64,000 nucleotides of DNA, from NCBI GenBank assembly GCA_018831265.1, contig JAHJCO010000031.1, forward strand, positions 1-64,000, given 5' to 3'. Position 1 is the stretch's first letter. Each line of letters opens with the position of its first letter. This DNA comes from Actinomycetota bacterium (GTDB lineage: Bacteria; Actinomycetota; Geothermincolia; Fen-727; Anoxymicrobiaceae). The notes under the pieces were generated by a model. It saw only the letters and a list, made by a program, of their open reading frames with translations, searched no databases and was not told where the DNA came from. This document shows, in pieces, positions 32,905 to 41,042 of this stretch. The position numbers and the translations under genes are program-made.

Positions 32905-32972
32905 GTCAGACAATTTACTGCGTCTGCAACCATAGGTCCGGCTGAGTGAACCGACGCAGTCAAGTGTCTGAC
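32905..32972. repeat. 68-bp hairpin element, hypC-flanking copy 1
   Basis: Arms 32905-32924 and 32953-32972 pair as GTCAGACA ... ACTGCGTC against GACGCAGT ... TGTCTGAC, with mismatches in the middle. A near-identical 69-bp element lies at 33382-33450 on the other side of hypC. Where the left arm changes from GCGTC to TCGTC, the right arm changes from GACGC to GACGA, keeping the pair. The shared end GTCTGACCCC also occurs at 57579-57655. Confidence 0.75.
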
Positions 32973-33105
32973 CCCAATCGCTCTGCAGGTACTTGCTCAC
33001 GACTCCTGTTCACCTTCATGATCGAAAACCGTCGGCATAATTCACCTGCTCTTGGTCAACAATCTGTGCTTCCCATGCTTGCTCAAGATGTTGTCTCCCG
33101 TTTTC

Positions 33106-33342
33106 TCAAGGGATTTCTCCGGGCTCCTCCAGCCGGGCAAGCTCCTCGAACAGCTCGAGCGTGCGCCTGGCCTCGTACTCATCCACCTTGTCTATGGCGT
33201 AGCCCGCGTGGACCAGGACGAAATCACCCACGGCCACGTCGTCGCAGAGCGAGAGGTCCACGCGCTGCCGCGCGCCGCCCAGGACCACCAAGGCGATCTC
33301 GTCCTCCAGCTCAACGACCTCGGCGGGGACCGCTAAACACAT
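33106..33342 (-). CDS. hypC: Hydrogenase maturation chaperone HypC
   Basis: A 78-residue chaperone that partners HypD and delivers the iron unit to the hydrogenase large subunit. The start MCLAVPAEVVELEDE carries the essential Cys2, with V-x-L-x-GARQRVDL and VGDFVLVHAGYAIDKVDEYEA further on. ATG 33342 follows AGGGAG by 5 bases; the frame upstream runs into the repeat and is not coding. It is flanked on both sides by the paired hairpin elements, unlike the tightly packed hypD-hypE. Confidence 0.96.
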   Translation of the reverse strand: MCLAVPAEVVELEDEIALVVLGGARQRVDLSLCDDVAVGDFVLVHAGYAIDKVDEYEARRTLELFEELARLEEPGEIP

Positions 33343-33381
33343 GCTTGCTCCCTGGATAAACCTGCTCGTGGTTATCGAGGC

Positions 33382-33450
33382 GTCAGACAATTTACTTCGT
33401 CTATCACCACAGGTCCAGGGGTACTGAACCGACGAAGTCAAGTGTCTGAC
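33382..33450. repeat. 69-bp hairpin element, hypC-flanking copy 2
   Basis: Arms 33382-33401 and 33431-33450 (GTCAGACA ... ACTTCGTC against GACGAAGT ... TGTCTGAC) match copy 1 in direct orientation with a compensatory base-pair change. Adjacent bases (CGAGGC before, GCAGGTACTTG after) are also shared, so the duplicated unit is about 100 bp. It lies between the hypF stop and hypC start. Confidence 0.75.
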
Positions 33451-33497
33451 CCCATTTGAGCAGCAGGTACTTGGCTACGGTCTTATCTCTCCTTGTT

Positions 33498-35771
33498 TCA
33501 AGAAACCCTGTCCTTTGCCGCTGCTACGACGGCCTGCCCCAGTGACACCCCGCCGTCGTTGCAGGGGACCCTCCGGTGAACGAACGGCCTGAGCCGCGCC
33601 GAGGCCAGGCCGTCCACAACCCAGCCGCCGAACAGCTCGTTCTGGAAGACGCCGCCCGAGAGGACCACCCGGTCCAGGCCGGTTGCCTCGGCAAGCGCCT
33701 CGCACGTCTCGACGACGGCCAGGGCCATCGCCGCGTGGAACTTCGCGGAGATCTCGGGGGCGCCGGTCCCGGCAGCCAGGTCCACCAGCACCTCCCTGAA
33801 CAGGGGCCTGGTGTCCACGACCCACGGCTCGGCGGACGTGTCGAGGAGGAAGTCGTAGTACTCCCCGCTCCCGTCGGCGATCGCCTCGAGCTCGCAGGCG
33901 GCCTGGCCGTCGTAGAGCGCGACGTCCCGCACGCCTGCCAGCGCCGCCACCGCGTCGAACATCCTCCCCGCGCTCGAGGTCATGGGGGTGTTGACCCTTT
34001 CCCGGAGCTGGAAGAGCAGGGATTCGGCCTCGGCGTCGTCTATCTCGATCCGCTCGCGCAGCCGCTCCAGGGCGTCGGTGGGGTCGGCGAAAAGCCCGCT
34101 CATGACCCCGGCCGCCATCCGGTGGAGGTTGTGGACGCAGGCGTCCGCCCCGGGCATGGGGTACCGGTACAGGTGGGCGCCGCGCCTGAAGCCGGTCTCG
34201 TCCGCGACCAGGAACTCCCCGCCCCAGACCGTTCCGTCCTGTCCGTAACCGGTTCCGTCCCAGGCGACACCGATCACCTCGCCGGTGAGGTCCCGGTCCG
34301 CCATGCAGGAGACGACGTGCGCGTGGTGGTGCTGGACCCCGATGACGGGAAGCCCGAACTCCGGGGCCATCTGCGTGGTCGCGTACTCGGGGTGAAGGTC
34401 GTGCGCGACTACCTCGGGCGACAGCGAGAAAAGGCGCCGCATCGCGGAGAGCGCCTCCTCGAAGTGTCTCACCTCGTCGGCGGTCTCCATGTCCCCGATG
34501 TGCTGGCTTACGAACGCCAGGTCCCCCCTGAGGGCGCAGAAGGTGTTCTTGAGCTCGGGGCCCAGGGCGAGCACGGTCCGGCCGGCGCGCCGCCTGACGC
34601 GCAGCGGGTACGGCGCGTAGCCCCTGGCCCTGCGGACCGGGTACTCCGCGCCCTTGAAGATCCGGCTCACGGAGTCGTCGTAGCGCACCAGGATGTCCCT
34701 GTCGTGGAGCAGGAAATAATCGGCGATATCCCCGAGGCGTTCAAGCGCCTCGTCGTTGGCAATCGCGATGGGCTCGTTGCTGACGTTGCCGGACGTCATG
34801 ACCAGGGGGATGCCCGCCTCGCGGACCAGCAGGTGGTGCAGCGGGGTGTAGGGCAGGAATATGCCCTGGTGGGCCAGCCCGCCCGCCACCTGCGGCGATA
34901 TCGGCGAGCCCTCCTTCTCGCGGAGCAGCACTATTGGCCGCCTGGCCCCGGAGAGCAGGTCCGCCTCACGTTCGTCTATCTCGCAGAGCCGCCACGCGTC
35001 CTCCAGGGTCGCGGTCATCACGGCAAACGGCCGGCTGTAGCGCTGCTTCCTTTCACGCAGGGCGGCGACCGCGTCGTCGCCGGTGGCGTCGCAGGCGAGC
35101 TGGAAGCCGCCCAGGCCCTTTACCGCGACTATCTTCCCCTCGCGGAGGAGCGCGGCGGCGCGGGTTACCGGATCGCCACCCGGTGTGTTTCCTGCGCGGT
35201 CGGCGAGCCGCACGGCCGGGCCGCATGCGGGGCAGGCGTTGGGCTGCGCGTGAAAGCGCCTGTCGGATGGGTCATCGTACTCGCGGGCGCAGTCGGGGCA
35301 CATGGTGAACTTCGCCATGGAGGTGTTCGGGCGGTCGTAGGGCGTTTCGGCGATTATGGTGAAGCGGGGCCCGCAGTTTGTGCAGTTGATGAACGGGTAG
35401 AGGTAGCGTCGGTCGCCGGGGTCGAACAGCTCGGCGATGCACTCCCGGCAGGTGGCGATGTCCGGGGAGACGAGCACCTCGCGACCGCCGTCGGCGGAGG
35501 ACGGGGCGATCTCGAAGGACGGGTAGCGGGACGGTCTCCCCTCGGTGAAGACGTTGACCTCCTCCACCACCGCGGCGGGCGGGGCCTCGTTCTTGATGGC
35601 GTTCAGGAAGAGGTAGAGCTGCTCGCCCTCGCCCGAGGCATGGATGGTGACCCCACGGGAGTCGTTGGAGACGCTTCCGGTTATCCCGTACTCTCTCGCC
35701 ACGCGGTACACAAACGGCCGGAAGCCCACGCCCTGGACGATTCCCCTTACCTCTATCTTGAGGCCGCGCAT
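33498..35771 (-). CDS. hypF: Carbamoyltransferase HypF
   Basis: A 757-residue enzyme that makes the carbamoyl group for HypE from carbamoyl phosphate. Domains in order: acylphosphatase (~1-90, RGIVQGVGFRPFVYRVAREY), two zinc fingers (CRECIAELF ... CTNCGPRF; CPDCAREYDD ... CPACGPAV), a YrdC-like domain (~200-385, KIVAVKGLGGFQLACDA), and a Kae1-like domain (VQHHHAHVVSCMAD, AWDGTGYGQDGTVWGGEF, VVLSGGVFQNELF). Length and motifs are normal. ATG 35771 directly abuts the stop of the protease gene (TAGATG). Confidence 0.97.
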   Translation of the reverse strand: MRGLKIEVRGIVQGVGFRPFVYRVAREYGITGSVSNDSRGVTIHASGEGEQLYLFLNAIKNEAPPAAVVEEVNVFTEGRPSRYPSFEIAPSSADGGREVLVSPDIATCRECIAELFDPGDRRYLYPFINCTNCGPRFTIIAETPYDRPNTSMAKFTMCPDCAREYDDPSDRRFHAQPNACPACGPAVRLADRAGNTPGGDPVTRAAALLREGKIVAVKGLGGFQLACDATGDDAVAALRERKQRYSRPFAVMTATLEDAWRLCEIDEREADLLSGARRPIVLLREKEGSPISPQVAGGLAHQGIFLPYTPLHHLLVREAGIPLVMTSGNVSNEPIAIANDEALERLGDIADYFLLHDRDILVRYDDSVSRIFKGAEYPVRRARGYAPYPLRVRRRAGRTVLALGPELKNTFCALRGDLAFVSQHIGDMETADEVRHFEEALSAMRRLFSLSPEVVAHDLHPEYATTQMAPEFGLPVIGVQHHHAHVVSCMADRDLTGEVIGVAWDGTGYGQDGTVWGGEFLVADETGFRRGAHLYRYPMPGADACVHNLHRMAAGVMSGLFADPTDALERLRERIEIDDAEAESLLFQLRERVNTPMTSSAGRMFDAVAALAGVRDVALYDGQAACELEAIADGSGEYYDFLLDTSAEPWVVDTRPLFREVLVDLAAGTGAPEISAKFHAAMALAVVETCEALAEATGLDRVVLSGGVFQNELFGGWVVDGLASARLRPFVHRRVPCNDGGVSLGQAVVAAAKDRVS

Positions 35772-36224
35772 CTAAACCCCGAGCTCTTCGATTACCAGGC
35801 CGCAGACCTTCTCCACCGCCGCCGTGACCTCCGGGCTCAACTCCGTCCCCGTCTCGACGTCCTTCACCTGGACGGCGTAGATCGTTATCTCCCCGGGGCA
35901 ACGGTCCATCAGCCGCGCGGTCCGGATGAGGTCGTACAGCCCGAAGTCGTGGACGGACATGGAAGCGCCGCCGGTCTTCGCCGGCATGTCCTCCGGGGTG
36001 AAGCGTAACACGGCTCCGGGTTCTTCCCCGGCGTCGATCCCGTCGATGAATATAGCCTTGCGGCGGTTCTCGATGCATCCGTGCATATCGGCGCAGTACA
36101 CGCTGCCCTCGACGAGGTCCACGCCGGGCGGGACCCTTCCCTCCAGTGCCCGCACGACGTACACGCCGACCCCGTCGTCCCTCTTTATGATGTTCCCGAT
36201 ACCCACAACCACGGTGCCAGGCAC
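35772..36224 (-). CDS. [NiFe] hydrogenase maturation endopeptidase
   Basis: A 150-residue HyaD/HycI-type protease that removes the C-terminal tail of the large subunit after nickel insertion. GIGNIIKRDDGVGVYVV holds the nickel-sensing Asp, GIDAGEEPG the second acidic site and SVHDFGLYDLI the conserved histidine. The expected substrate is the large subunit at 39450-41042, which ends with a removable tail after the last His. GTG 36224 follows AAGGAAAGG; the first codons GTGCCTGGCACC coincide with the core of the palindrome family. First gene of the hyp group. Confidence 0.92.
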   Translation of the reverse strand: MPGTVVVGIGNIIKRDDGVGVYVVRALEGRVPPGVDLVEGSVYCADMHGCIENRRKAIFIDGIDAGEEPGAVLRFTPEDMPAKTGGASMSVHDFGLYDLIRTARLMDRCPGEITIYAVQVKDVETGTELSPEVTAAVEKVCGLVIEELGV

Positions 36225-36275
36225 TTCAGCCTTTCCTTAATAGCCCACAGGCAATTTATACCAGAATTGCATACT

Positions 36276-36406
36276 GCCACATCCCCGATTCTCAGCAACC
36301 AAACGTCTATAACCGTGGGGTCGGAGGTTTGTCGTTGTCGTTCGATCGCTCAAAACAGCTTGACGGCCATCACACAATGCAAACCTACGACACCACTCCA
36401 TATTAC
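36276..36406. mobile_element. MITE-like element, copy B
   Basis: The 39-bp left flank (36276-36314), inverted arms GTGGGGTCGGAGGTTTG (from 36315) and GCAAACCTACGACACCAC (36379-36396), and the end CACTCCATATTAC correspond to copy A at 22124-22253. The ~45-bp centre differs. It lies between the RnfD-like gene and the maturation protease gene, so it may split the structural and accessory parts of the hydrogenase operon. Confidence 0.6.
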
Positions 36407-36425
36407 AGAGCGTTTGCAGGTCCAG

Positions 36426-37586
36426 TCAGTTGGCGGGTACGGGCTTGTCGGGCTCGGCCTTCCCGGGCTTCGGGTACGGCGGAAGCCTGTTCAACCACGA
36501 TCTCCCGACCTCGCCGAACCTCGGCTCGGCCACGTAGCGGTCGATGAGCAGGGTCAGCACGTTCCACTGCAGGATCGCTATCGCCACGCCCTCGGGCAGG
36601 GGGCTCCACAACCTGATCAGGGCGATGGTGAGCCCGATACCGACACCGTAGATCCATTTGCCCCGCCTGGTCATCGGACTGGTGACCCAGTCGGTGGCCA
36701 TGAAGAACGCTCCCAGCCAGAGGCCGCCTCCGAGCAGGCTGAAGACCGGGTAGTTCCAGGTGACCAGCGTCACCAGGAGGAACGCCCCGAATATCCCCGC
36801 GGGGATCCTCCAGTCGATGGTCCGGCGGTACAGCAGCCAGCAGGCGCCGATTGCCAGGGCCAGCACTGAGACCTCACCCAGGGAGCCCGAGTGGACCCCC
36901 AGGAACTGCGCCCAGAAGGTGGGCCTGCCCGCAACCGTGACCCAGGTGGAGCCCACAGGGGTGGGACCGCTGATGGTGGTGGCCAGCATCTTGCCGCTCT
37001 TGAGCAGCGAGAGCGGCGTGGCGGCGGTCACGACGTCGGGGTAGACGGAGCCGAAAAGGCCCCGGTAGACCACGCGCCCGGCGACCTCGTTGTTGATGGC
37101 GACGCTCACCGGTGTGAAGAACCCCACGGTCCTGTAGAAGAACGGCCTGGGGAACTTCGTTATGTAGAGCCAGAGCGGCGAGACCATCAAGGCCACCCTG
37201 GCAAAAAGGGCAGGGTTGAATATGTTCCTGCCAAGGCCGCCGAAAAGCTCCTTGGCGACCCCGACCGCCAGGAACGCTCCGACGGCCACGACCCACAGCG
37301 GTGTGGTCGCCGGCAGCAGGAACGCGAAGAGCACCCCGGTGAGCACCGCCGAGAGGTCCCTCAGCGTATGCTTCCTGCCCAGGACCCAGCGCATGACCAC
37401 CTCGGTCAGGCAGGCCGTGAGGACGCTCACCAGCATCACGTAGAAGGCGTTCATCCCGAAGACGATCATCGCGACTATCCCGGCGGGGGTCAGCGCGATA
37501 AGGACGTCGGTCATGCCGCGCTCTATCGTCTGGCCTTTCTGGTGCAGGTGGGGGGAGACCGCGAGCGTGAACCTCCCGGCAGCCAC
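36426..37586 (-). CDS. RnfD-like membrane flavoprotein subunit (hydrogenase-linked)
   Basis: A 386-residue membrane protein with about nine helices, homologous to RnfD/NqrB. Family blocks: LSAVLTGVLFAFLLP, AVGVAKELFGGLGRNIFNPA, and FMATDWVTSPMTRRGKWIYG. The segment VTAATPLSLL corresponds to the place where RnfD carries covalent FMN on threonine. GTG 37586 follows GGGAGG by 9 bases and gives an N terminus (FTLAVSPHLHQKGQTIERGM) parallel to the second copy at 48992. It lies 14 bp after the RnfC-like gene; no other rnf gene is near. In Rnf, RnfD passes electrons through the membrane; here it probably serves the exported hydrogenase. Confidence 0.88.
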   Translation of the reverse strand: MAAGRFTLAVSPHLHQKGQTIERGMTDVLIALTPAGIVAMIVFGMNAFYVMLVSVLTACLTEVVMRWVLGRKHTLRDLSAVLTGVLFAFLLPATTPLWVVAVGAFLAVGVAKELFGGLGRNIFNPALFARVALMVSPLWLYITKFPRPFFYRTVGFFTPVSVAINNEVAGRVVYRGLFGSVYPDVVTAATPLSLLKSGKMLATTISGPTPVGSTWVTVAGRPTFWAQFLGVHSGSLGEVSVLALAIGACWLLYRRTIDWRIPAGIFGAFLLVTLVTWNYPVFSLLGGGLWLGAFFMATDWVTSPMTRRGKWIYGVGIGLTIALIRLWSPLPEGVAIAILQWNVLTLLIDRYVAEPRFGEVGRSWLNRLPPYPKPGKAEPDKPVPAN

Positions 37587-37600
37587 TTTGAGTCGCCTCC

Positions 37601-38926
37601 CTATCGCTTCTTCAAGGCCGCAAGCTGGGCCTTGGCTTTTCTTGCATAGCTGACGTGCGGGATGTAGGCCGGGCAGGTGTAGGAGCAGCAGCCGCACTCG
37701 AAGCAGTCGAGCGCTCCGTACATCTCGGCCTTCGCCCAGTCCTCCCTGATGGCCGCCTCCGCGATGTAGTTGGGCATCAGGAACATCGGGCACGCCTCGA
37801 CGCACTTTCCGCAGCGCACGCAGGCATGCTCGTCGCGCGCGTCCACCAGCTCCGGCGTCAGGACCAGCACGCCGGAGGTACCCTTGACCACGCTGGCGAC
37901 CGGCTCCTCCTGGGCCCAGCCCGTCATCGGGCCTCCCATGATCAGCCTGGCCGGTTCGCCGGCCCATCCGCCCGCCGCCTCGATGAGCATGGAGATCCGG
38001 GTCCCGATCTTCGCCAGGAAGTTGCCCGGCGACCTGAGGCCCGGGCCGGTCACCGTGACCACCCTCTCGTAGAGCGGCTTTCCAATCGAGGCCATCTCGT
38101 AGAGCGCGACCGAGGTCCCGACGTTCTGCACGAGGCAGCCTACCTCGCCGGGCAGCATTCCCGGGGGCACCTTCCGCCCCGTCACCACCGAGATGAGCTG
38201 CTTCTCCGAGCCCTCGGGGTACTTCACGTCGAGGACAGCCACGTCCAGTCCGGGCTCCGACGAAACGGCCGCGCGCAGCCCGTCCACCGCGTCCATCTTG
38301 TTGGCCTCTATCCCGATAATGCCCCTCTCGGCGCCCACCGCGCGGACCAGGAGCTTGAGGCCCTCGACAATGTGGGCGGGGCGCTCGAGCATCAGCCGAT
38401 GGTCGCAGGTGAGGAAGGGCTCGCACTCGCAGGCGTTTAACAGCACGGTGTCCACCGGCTTGTCCCTGGGAGGGGTCAGCTTCACGTGGGTCGGGAACGC
38501 CGCGCCTCCCATCCCCACCAGGCCGCCTTCCCTGGCAAGCCGCCTGATCTCGTCGGCGGTCAGCTCACCGACCGGCTTCATCCGCGCGGCCGCAAAGGCG
38601 GGCTGCTCGGCGTCGGCCGTTATGACCACCGCCCTTACGATCGCCCCTGTGAAGTTCCGGACGTCCTCGACGGCCCTGACCGTGCCCGCGACCGACGAGT
38701 GCACGGGAGCCGAGACGAAGGCTTCGGTCTCACCGATCTTCTGTCCGACATCCACCCTGTCCCCGGGCGAGACCAGGGGGACGTTCGGGGCGCCTATGTG
38801 CTGGTTCAGCGGTATGACCACCTCGGCCGGAACGGGCGCCTGGGTGACGGCCTTCGACGAGGAGAGCTCCTTGTGGGTGGGAGGATGCACGCCCCCCCTG
38901 AAGGTCCTGTAGCCCCTTCCGCTCAA
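37601..38926 (-). CDS. RnfC-like Fe-S flavoprotein subunit (hydrogenase-linked)
   Basis: A 441-residue RnfC homologue. The N terminus TFRGGVHPPTHKE is typical; the NADH/FMN-binding block GLVGMGGAAFPTHVKLTPP and NACECEPFLTCDHRLMLE are intact, followed by PMTGWAQEEPVASVVKGTSG and two ferredoxin motifs CVRCGKCVEACPMF and CFECGCCSYTCPAY. In Rnf this subunit faces the cytoplasm and exchanges electrons with NAD(H). TTG 38926 has AGAGGTGG upstream. It lies between a small membrane protein and the RnfD-like gene in the hydrogenase operon, and is strongly similar throughout to the gene at 49958. Confidence 0.92.
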   Translation of the reverse strand: MSGRGYRTFRGGVHPPTHKELSSSKAVTQAPVPAEVVIPLNQHIGAPNVPLVSPGDRVDVGQKIGETEAFVSAPVHSSVAGTVRAVEDVRNFTGAIVRAVVITADAEQPAFAAARMKPVGELTADEIRRLAREGGLVGMGGAAFPTHVKLTPPRDKPVDTVLLNACECEPFLTCDHRLMLERPAHIVEGLKLLVRAVGAERGIIGIEANKMDAVDGLRAAVSSEPGLDVAVLDVKYPEGSEKQLISVVTGRKVPPGMLPGEVGCLVQNVGTSVALYEMASIGKPLYERVVTVTGPGLRSPGNFLAKIGTRISMLIEAAGGWAGEPARLIMGGPMTGWAQEEPVASVVKGTSGVLVLTPELVDARDEHACVRCGKCVEACPMFLMPNYIAEAAIREDWAKAEMYGALDCFECGCCSYTCPAYIPHVSYARKAKAQLAALKKR

Positions 38927-38945
38927 TCAGACCACCTCTTGCTCC

Positions 38946-39437
38946 TTACTCGGACTTCTTTACGGCGAACAGCCTCGGAAACCTCTCGGAGCTCGCCCAG
39001 CGCGCGTAGACGTAAATGACGTTCAGGAGGAGCATGAACCAGAGCGCGAGCTCGTAGGTCTTGAACAGGCGGATCGGCCCGCCGAGCAGGTTCACCAGCC
39101 CGTTCAGCCACCCCCGGGGCCGGCAGGTGGCGAACAGCACCAGGAAGAACGGAACCGTCAGCGCGGCGATGGCTATCCGGAAGACGCCCAGGGGCTCCTT
39201 CCATTCGACCGGCCTGACCACCAGCGCGTAGTAGAGATATACCACCGCCGTGAGGACCAGGACCCAGCCCATCACGAAGTTGAACAGGTTCATCAGCTCC
39301 ATGCTCCAGGGGTACCTCCATCCGGAGACGAAAGGGTGGAAGCGGCAGAACCCGGAGTAGAGCACCAGCGCGAGCGCGCCGAGGTACACCGCGTACATCG
39401 ACCTCACCGGGCCGGGGACCCTGTTCTTCTCTTCCAT
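38946..39437 (-). CDS. Four-helix membrane protein of the hydrogenase operon
   Basis: A 163-residue integral membrane protein with about four helices (MYAVYLGALALVLYSGF; LFNFVMGWVLVLTAVVYLYY; IAALTVPFFLVLFATC; LALWFMLLLNVIYVY, each in part). It occupies the place where a HyaC/HupC cytochrome b is normally encoded, but the paired histidines of a b-type haem protein are not evident (histidine appears only in FCRFHPF). It may be a divergent anchor between the exported hydrogenase and the RnfC/RnfD pair. GGGGGGTG precedes the ATG. Family unrecognised. Confidence 0.7.
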   Translation of the reverse strand: MEEKNRVPGPVRSMYAVYLGALALVLYSGFCRFHPFVSGWRYPWSMELMNLFNFVMGWVLVLTAVVYLYYALVVRPVEWKEPLGVFRIAIAALTVPFFLVLFATCRPRGWLNGLVNLLGGPIRLFKTYELALWFMLLLNVIYVYARWASSERFPRLFAVKKSE

Positions 39438-39449
39438 TCGGTCACCCCC

Positions 39450-41042
39450 CTATATAATGCGAAATTCCTTCACCCCGTTATGCTCCGGGTGGATGACGTG
39501 CACGGCGCAGGCGATGCAGGGGTCGAACGATCGCACGCACCGCGCCACGTTGATGGGGTTGTCCACGTCCGGGACGGGAAGTCCGACCAGCGAGCTCTCG
39601 ATGGGGCCCCTGTTCCCGGACTTGTCCCTCGGCGAGGCGTTCCAGGTCGTCGGCACCACGCACTGGTAGTTGCCGATGGTCTTGCCCTGGATGTGTATCC
39701 AGTGCCCGAGCGCCCCGCGCGGGCCGTCCACCATGCCCTTCCCGTAGCTCTCGTCCGGGATTTCGGCGCCCTTCGGGTCCCAGATGTCCCCTCCGATTCC
39801 GGCCTGCAGCTCGTCGGTCCACTCGGGCAGCTTCGCCGCGAGCAGGACCGCCTCGTAGGCGCGCGCGGCGTGGCGCGGAAGGATGCCGAACTCGAGCGGC
39901 TCGGTCAGCAACCCCAGCCGGTCAACGAGGCTCATGAAGCCGGGTTCCTGCATCACCAGCTGCCGGGCAAGCGGGCCGACCTCCATGGGCCTGCCTCCAA
40001 GGCGCGGCGCCTTGAGGAAGGAGTAGGCGTCCTTCTTGCCCAGTTCCGGCTCGGTCTTGCCCTCCCTCGGGTTCAGGCCCTCGCATTCCGGCGTGTACCA
40101 GGAGTGCTGGACCGACTCGGTTATCTGCTTTGCGATCTCGTCTCTGCCGGGCTTCCGGGTGTTCAGCACGTCGCCCCCGATTATCAGGCCGGTGGGGAAG
40201 AACTTGTCCTTGCCCGCTGCGTCGAGGTCGAAGGCGCCGTATGCCAGGTAGTTGCCCCCCGAGTCCCCGGCCCTGAGCAACTCCTGGTACTCGGGGACCT
40301 GCGCCACCGTCAGGATATCCTGCCAGTAGACGTCGTTCACCCACTGCTGCAGCTCCTGCATGCGGGCCTTGAACGCCGTGGTGTTCGATATGGTCGGCTT
40401 CGTGGTGACGCCGCCCGGGACGGTCCCCACGAACGACGGCATCCGGCCGTAGAAGATGGTGAGTGCTTCCTGGGCCTTCTTGCGCATCTCCAGCGCCTGC
40501 ACGTAATGGCTCACCAGCTCGCATGCCAGGTCGGGGTCCCCCGGGCCGCCCGGCTGCCCTATGTAGTCGGGCGACTCGTAGCGGGGCAGGAAGAAGTAGG
40601 GGTCTTTCTCGGCCGCCAGCCGGCGGAACTTGTCGCGCAGGGTGATGAGAGGCAGGCTCGAGCCGGTGTAGTCCGCCACCGCCAGCGGGTCCACGTAGTC
40701 GAGCGCCGCCAGGTGGTAGAAGTGCAGGACGTGGGACTGGATGAAGTTCGCGCCCAGGGTCAGGTTGCGGATCAGTCTCGCGTTGTCCGGCAGCTTTACG
40801 CCCGTCGCGTCATCGAGAGCGTAGGAGGACGCGGTACCGTGCACGAGCGGGCATACCCCGCAGATGCGTTCCGTCACCTGCTGGGCGTCCCAGGGGTGCT
40901 TGTCCTGGAGCAGCATCTCGATGCCCCTGAACATGGTCCCCGACGACCAGGCGTCCACCACCCGGCCGCCTTCGACCTCGACGTCGATCCTCAGGTGACC
41001 CTCGATCCTGGTCAGGGGGTCAATGCTTATTATCTCGGCCAC
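39450..41042 (-). CDS. [NiFe] hydrogenase large subunit (group 1-like)
   Basis: A 530-residue catalytic subunit for H2 oxidation. All four nickel ligands are visible: RICGVCPLVHGTASSY (L1) and SFDPCIACAVHVIHPEHNG (L2). The N terminus SIDPLTRIEGHLRIDVEVEG is typical of membrane-bound uptake enzymes. A 14-residue tail after the CAVH histidine should be cut by the protease encoded at 35772. It has no signal peptide and would be carried across the membrane by the Tat-signal-bearing small subunit. GTG 41042 overlaps the small-subunit stop (TAGTG). Confidence 0.97.
   Translation of the reverse strand: MAEIISIDPLTRIEGHLRIDVEVEGGRVVDAWSSGTMFRGIEMLLQDKHPWDAQQVTERICGVCPLVHGTASSYALDDATGVKLPDNARLIRNLTLGANFIQSHVLHFYHLAALDYVDPLAVADYTGSSLPLITLRDKFRRLAAEKDPYFFLPRYESPDYIGQPGGPGDPDLACELVSHYVQALEMRKKAQEALTIFYGRMPSFVGTVPGGVTTKPTISNTTAFKARMQELQQWVNDVYWQDILTVAQVPEYQELLRAGDSGGNYLAYGAFDLDAAGKDKFFPTGLIIGGDVLNTRKPGRDEIAKQITESVQHSWYTPECEGLNPREGKTEPELGKKDAYSFLKAPRLGGRPMEVGPLARQLVMQEPGFMSLVDRLGLLTEPLEFGILPRHAARAYEAVLLAAKLPEWTDELQAGIGGDIWDPKGAEIPDESYGKGMVDGPRGALGHWIHIQGKTIGNYQCVVPTTWNASPRDKSGNRGPIESSLVGLPVPDVDNPINVARCVRSFDPCIACAVHVIHPEHNGVKEFRII

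Noticed and set aside
36426..38926. A complete Rnf complex
   Set aside because: Only C and D homologues are present here and at 48992-51283; neighbours are dehydrogenase and maturation genes, with no rnfA, B, E or G.
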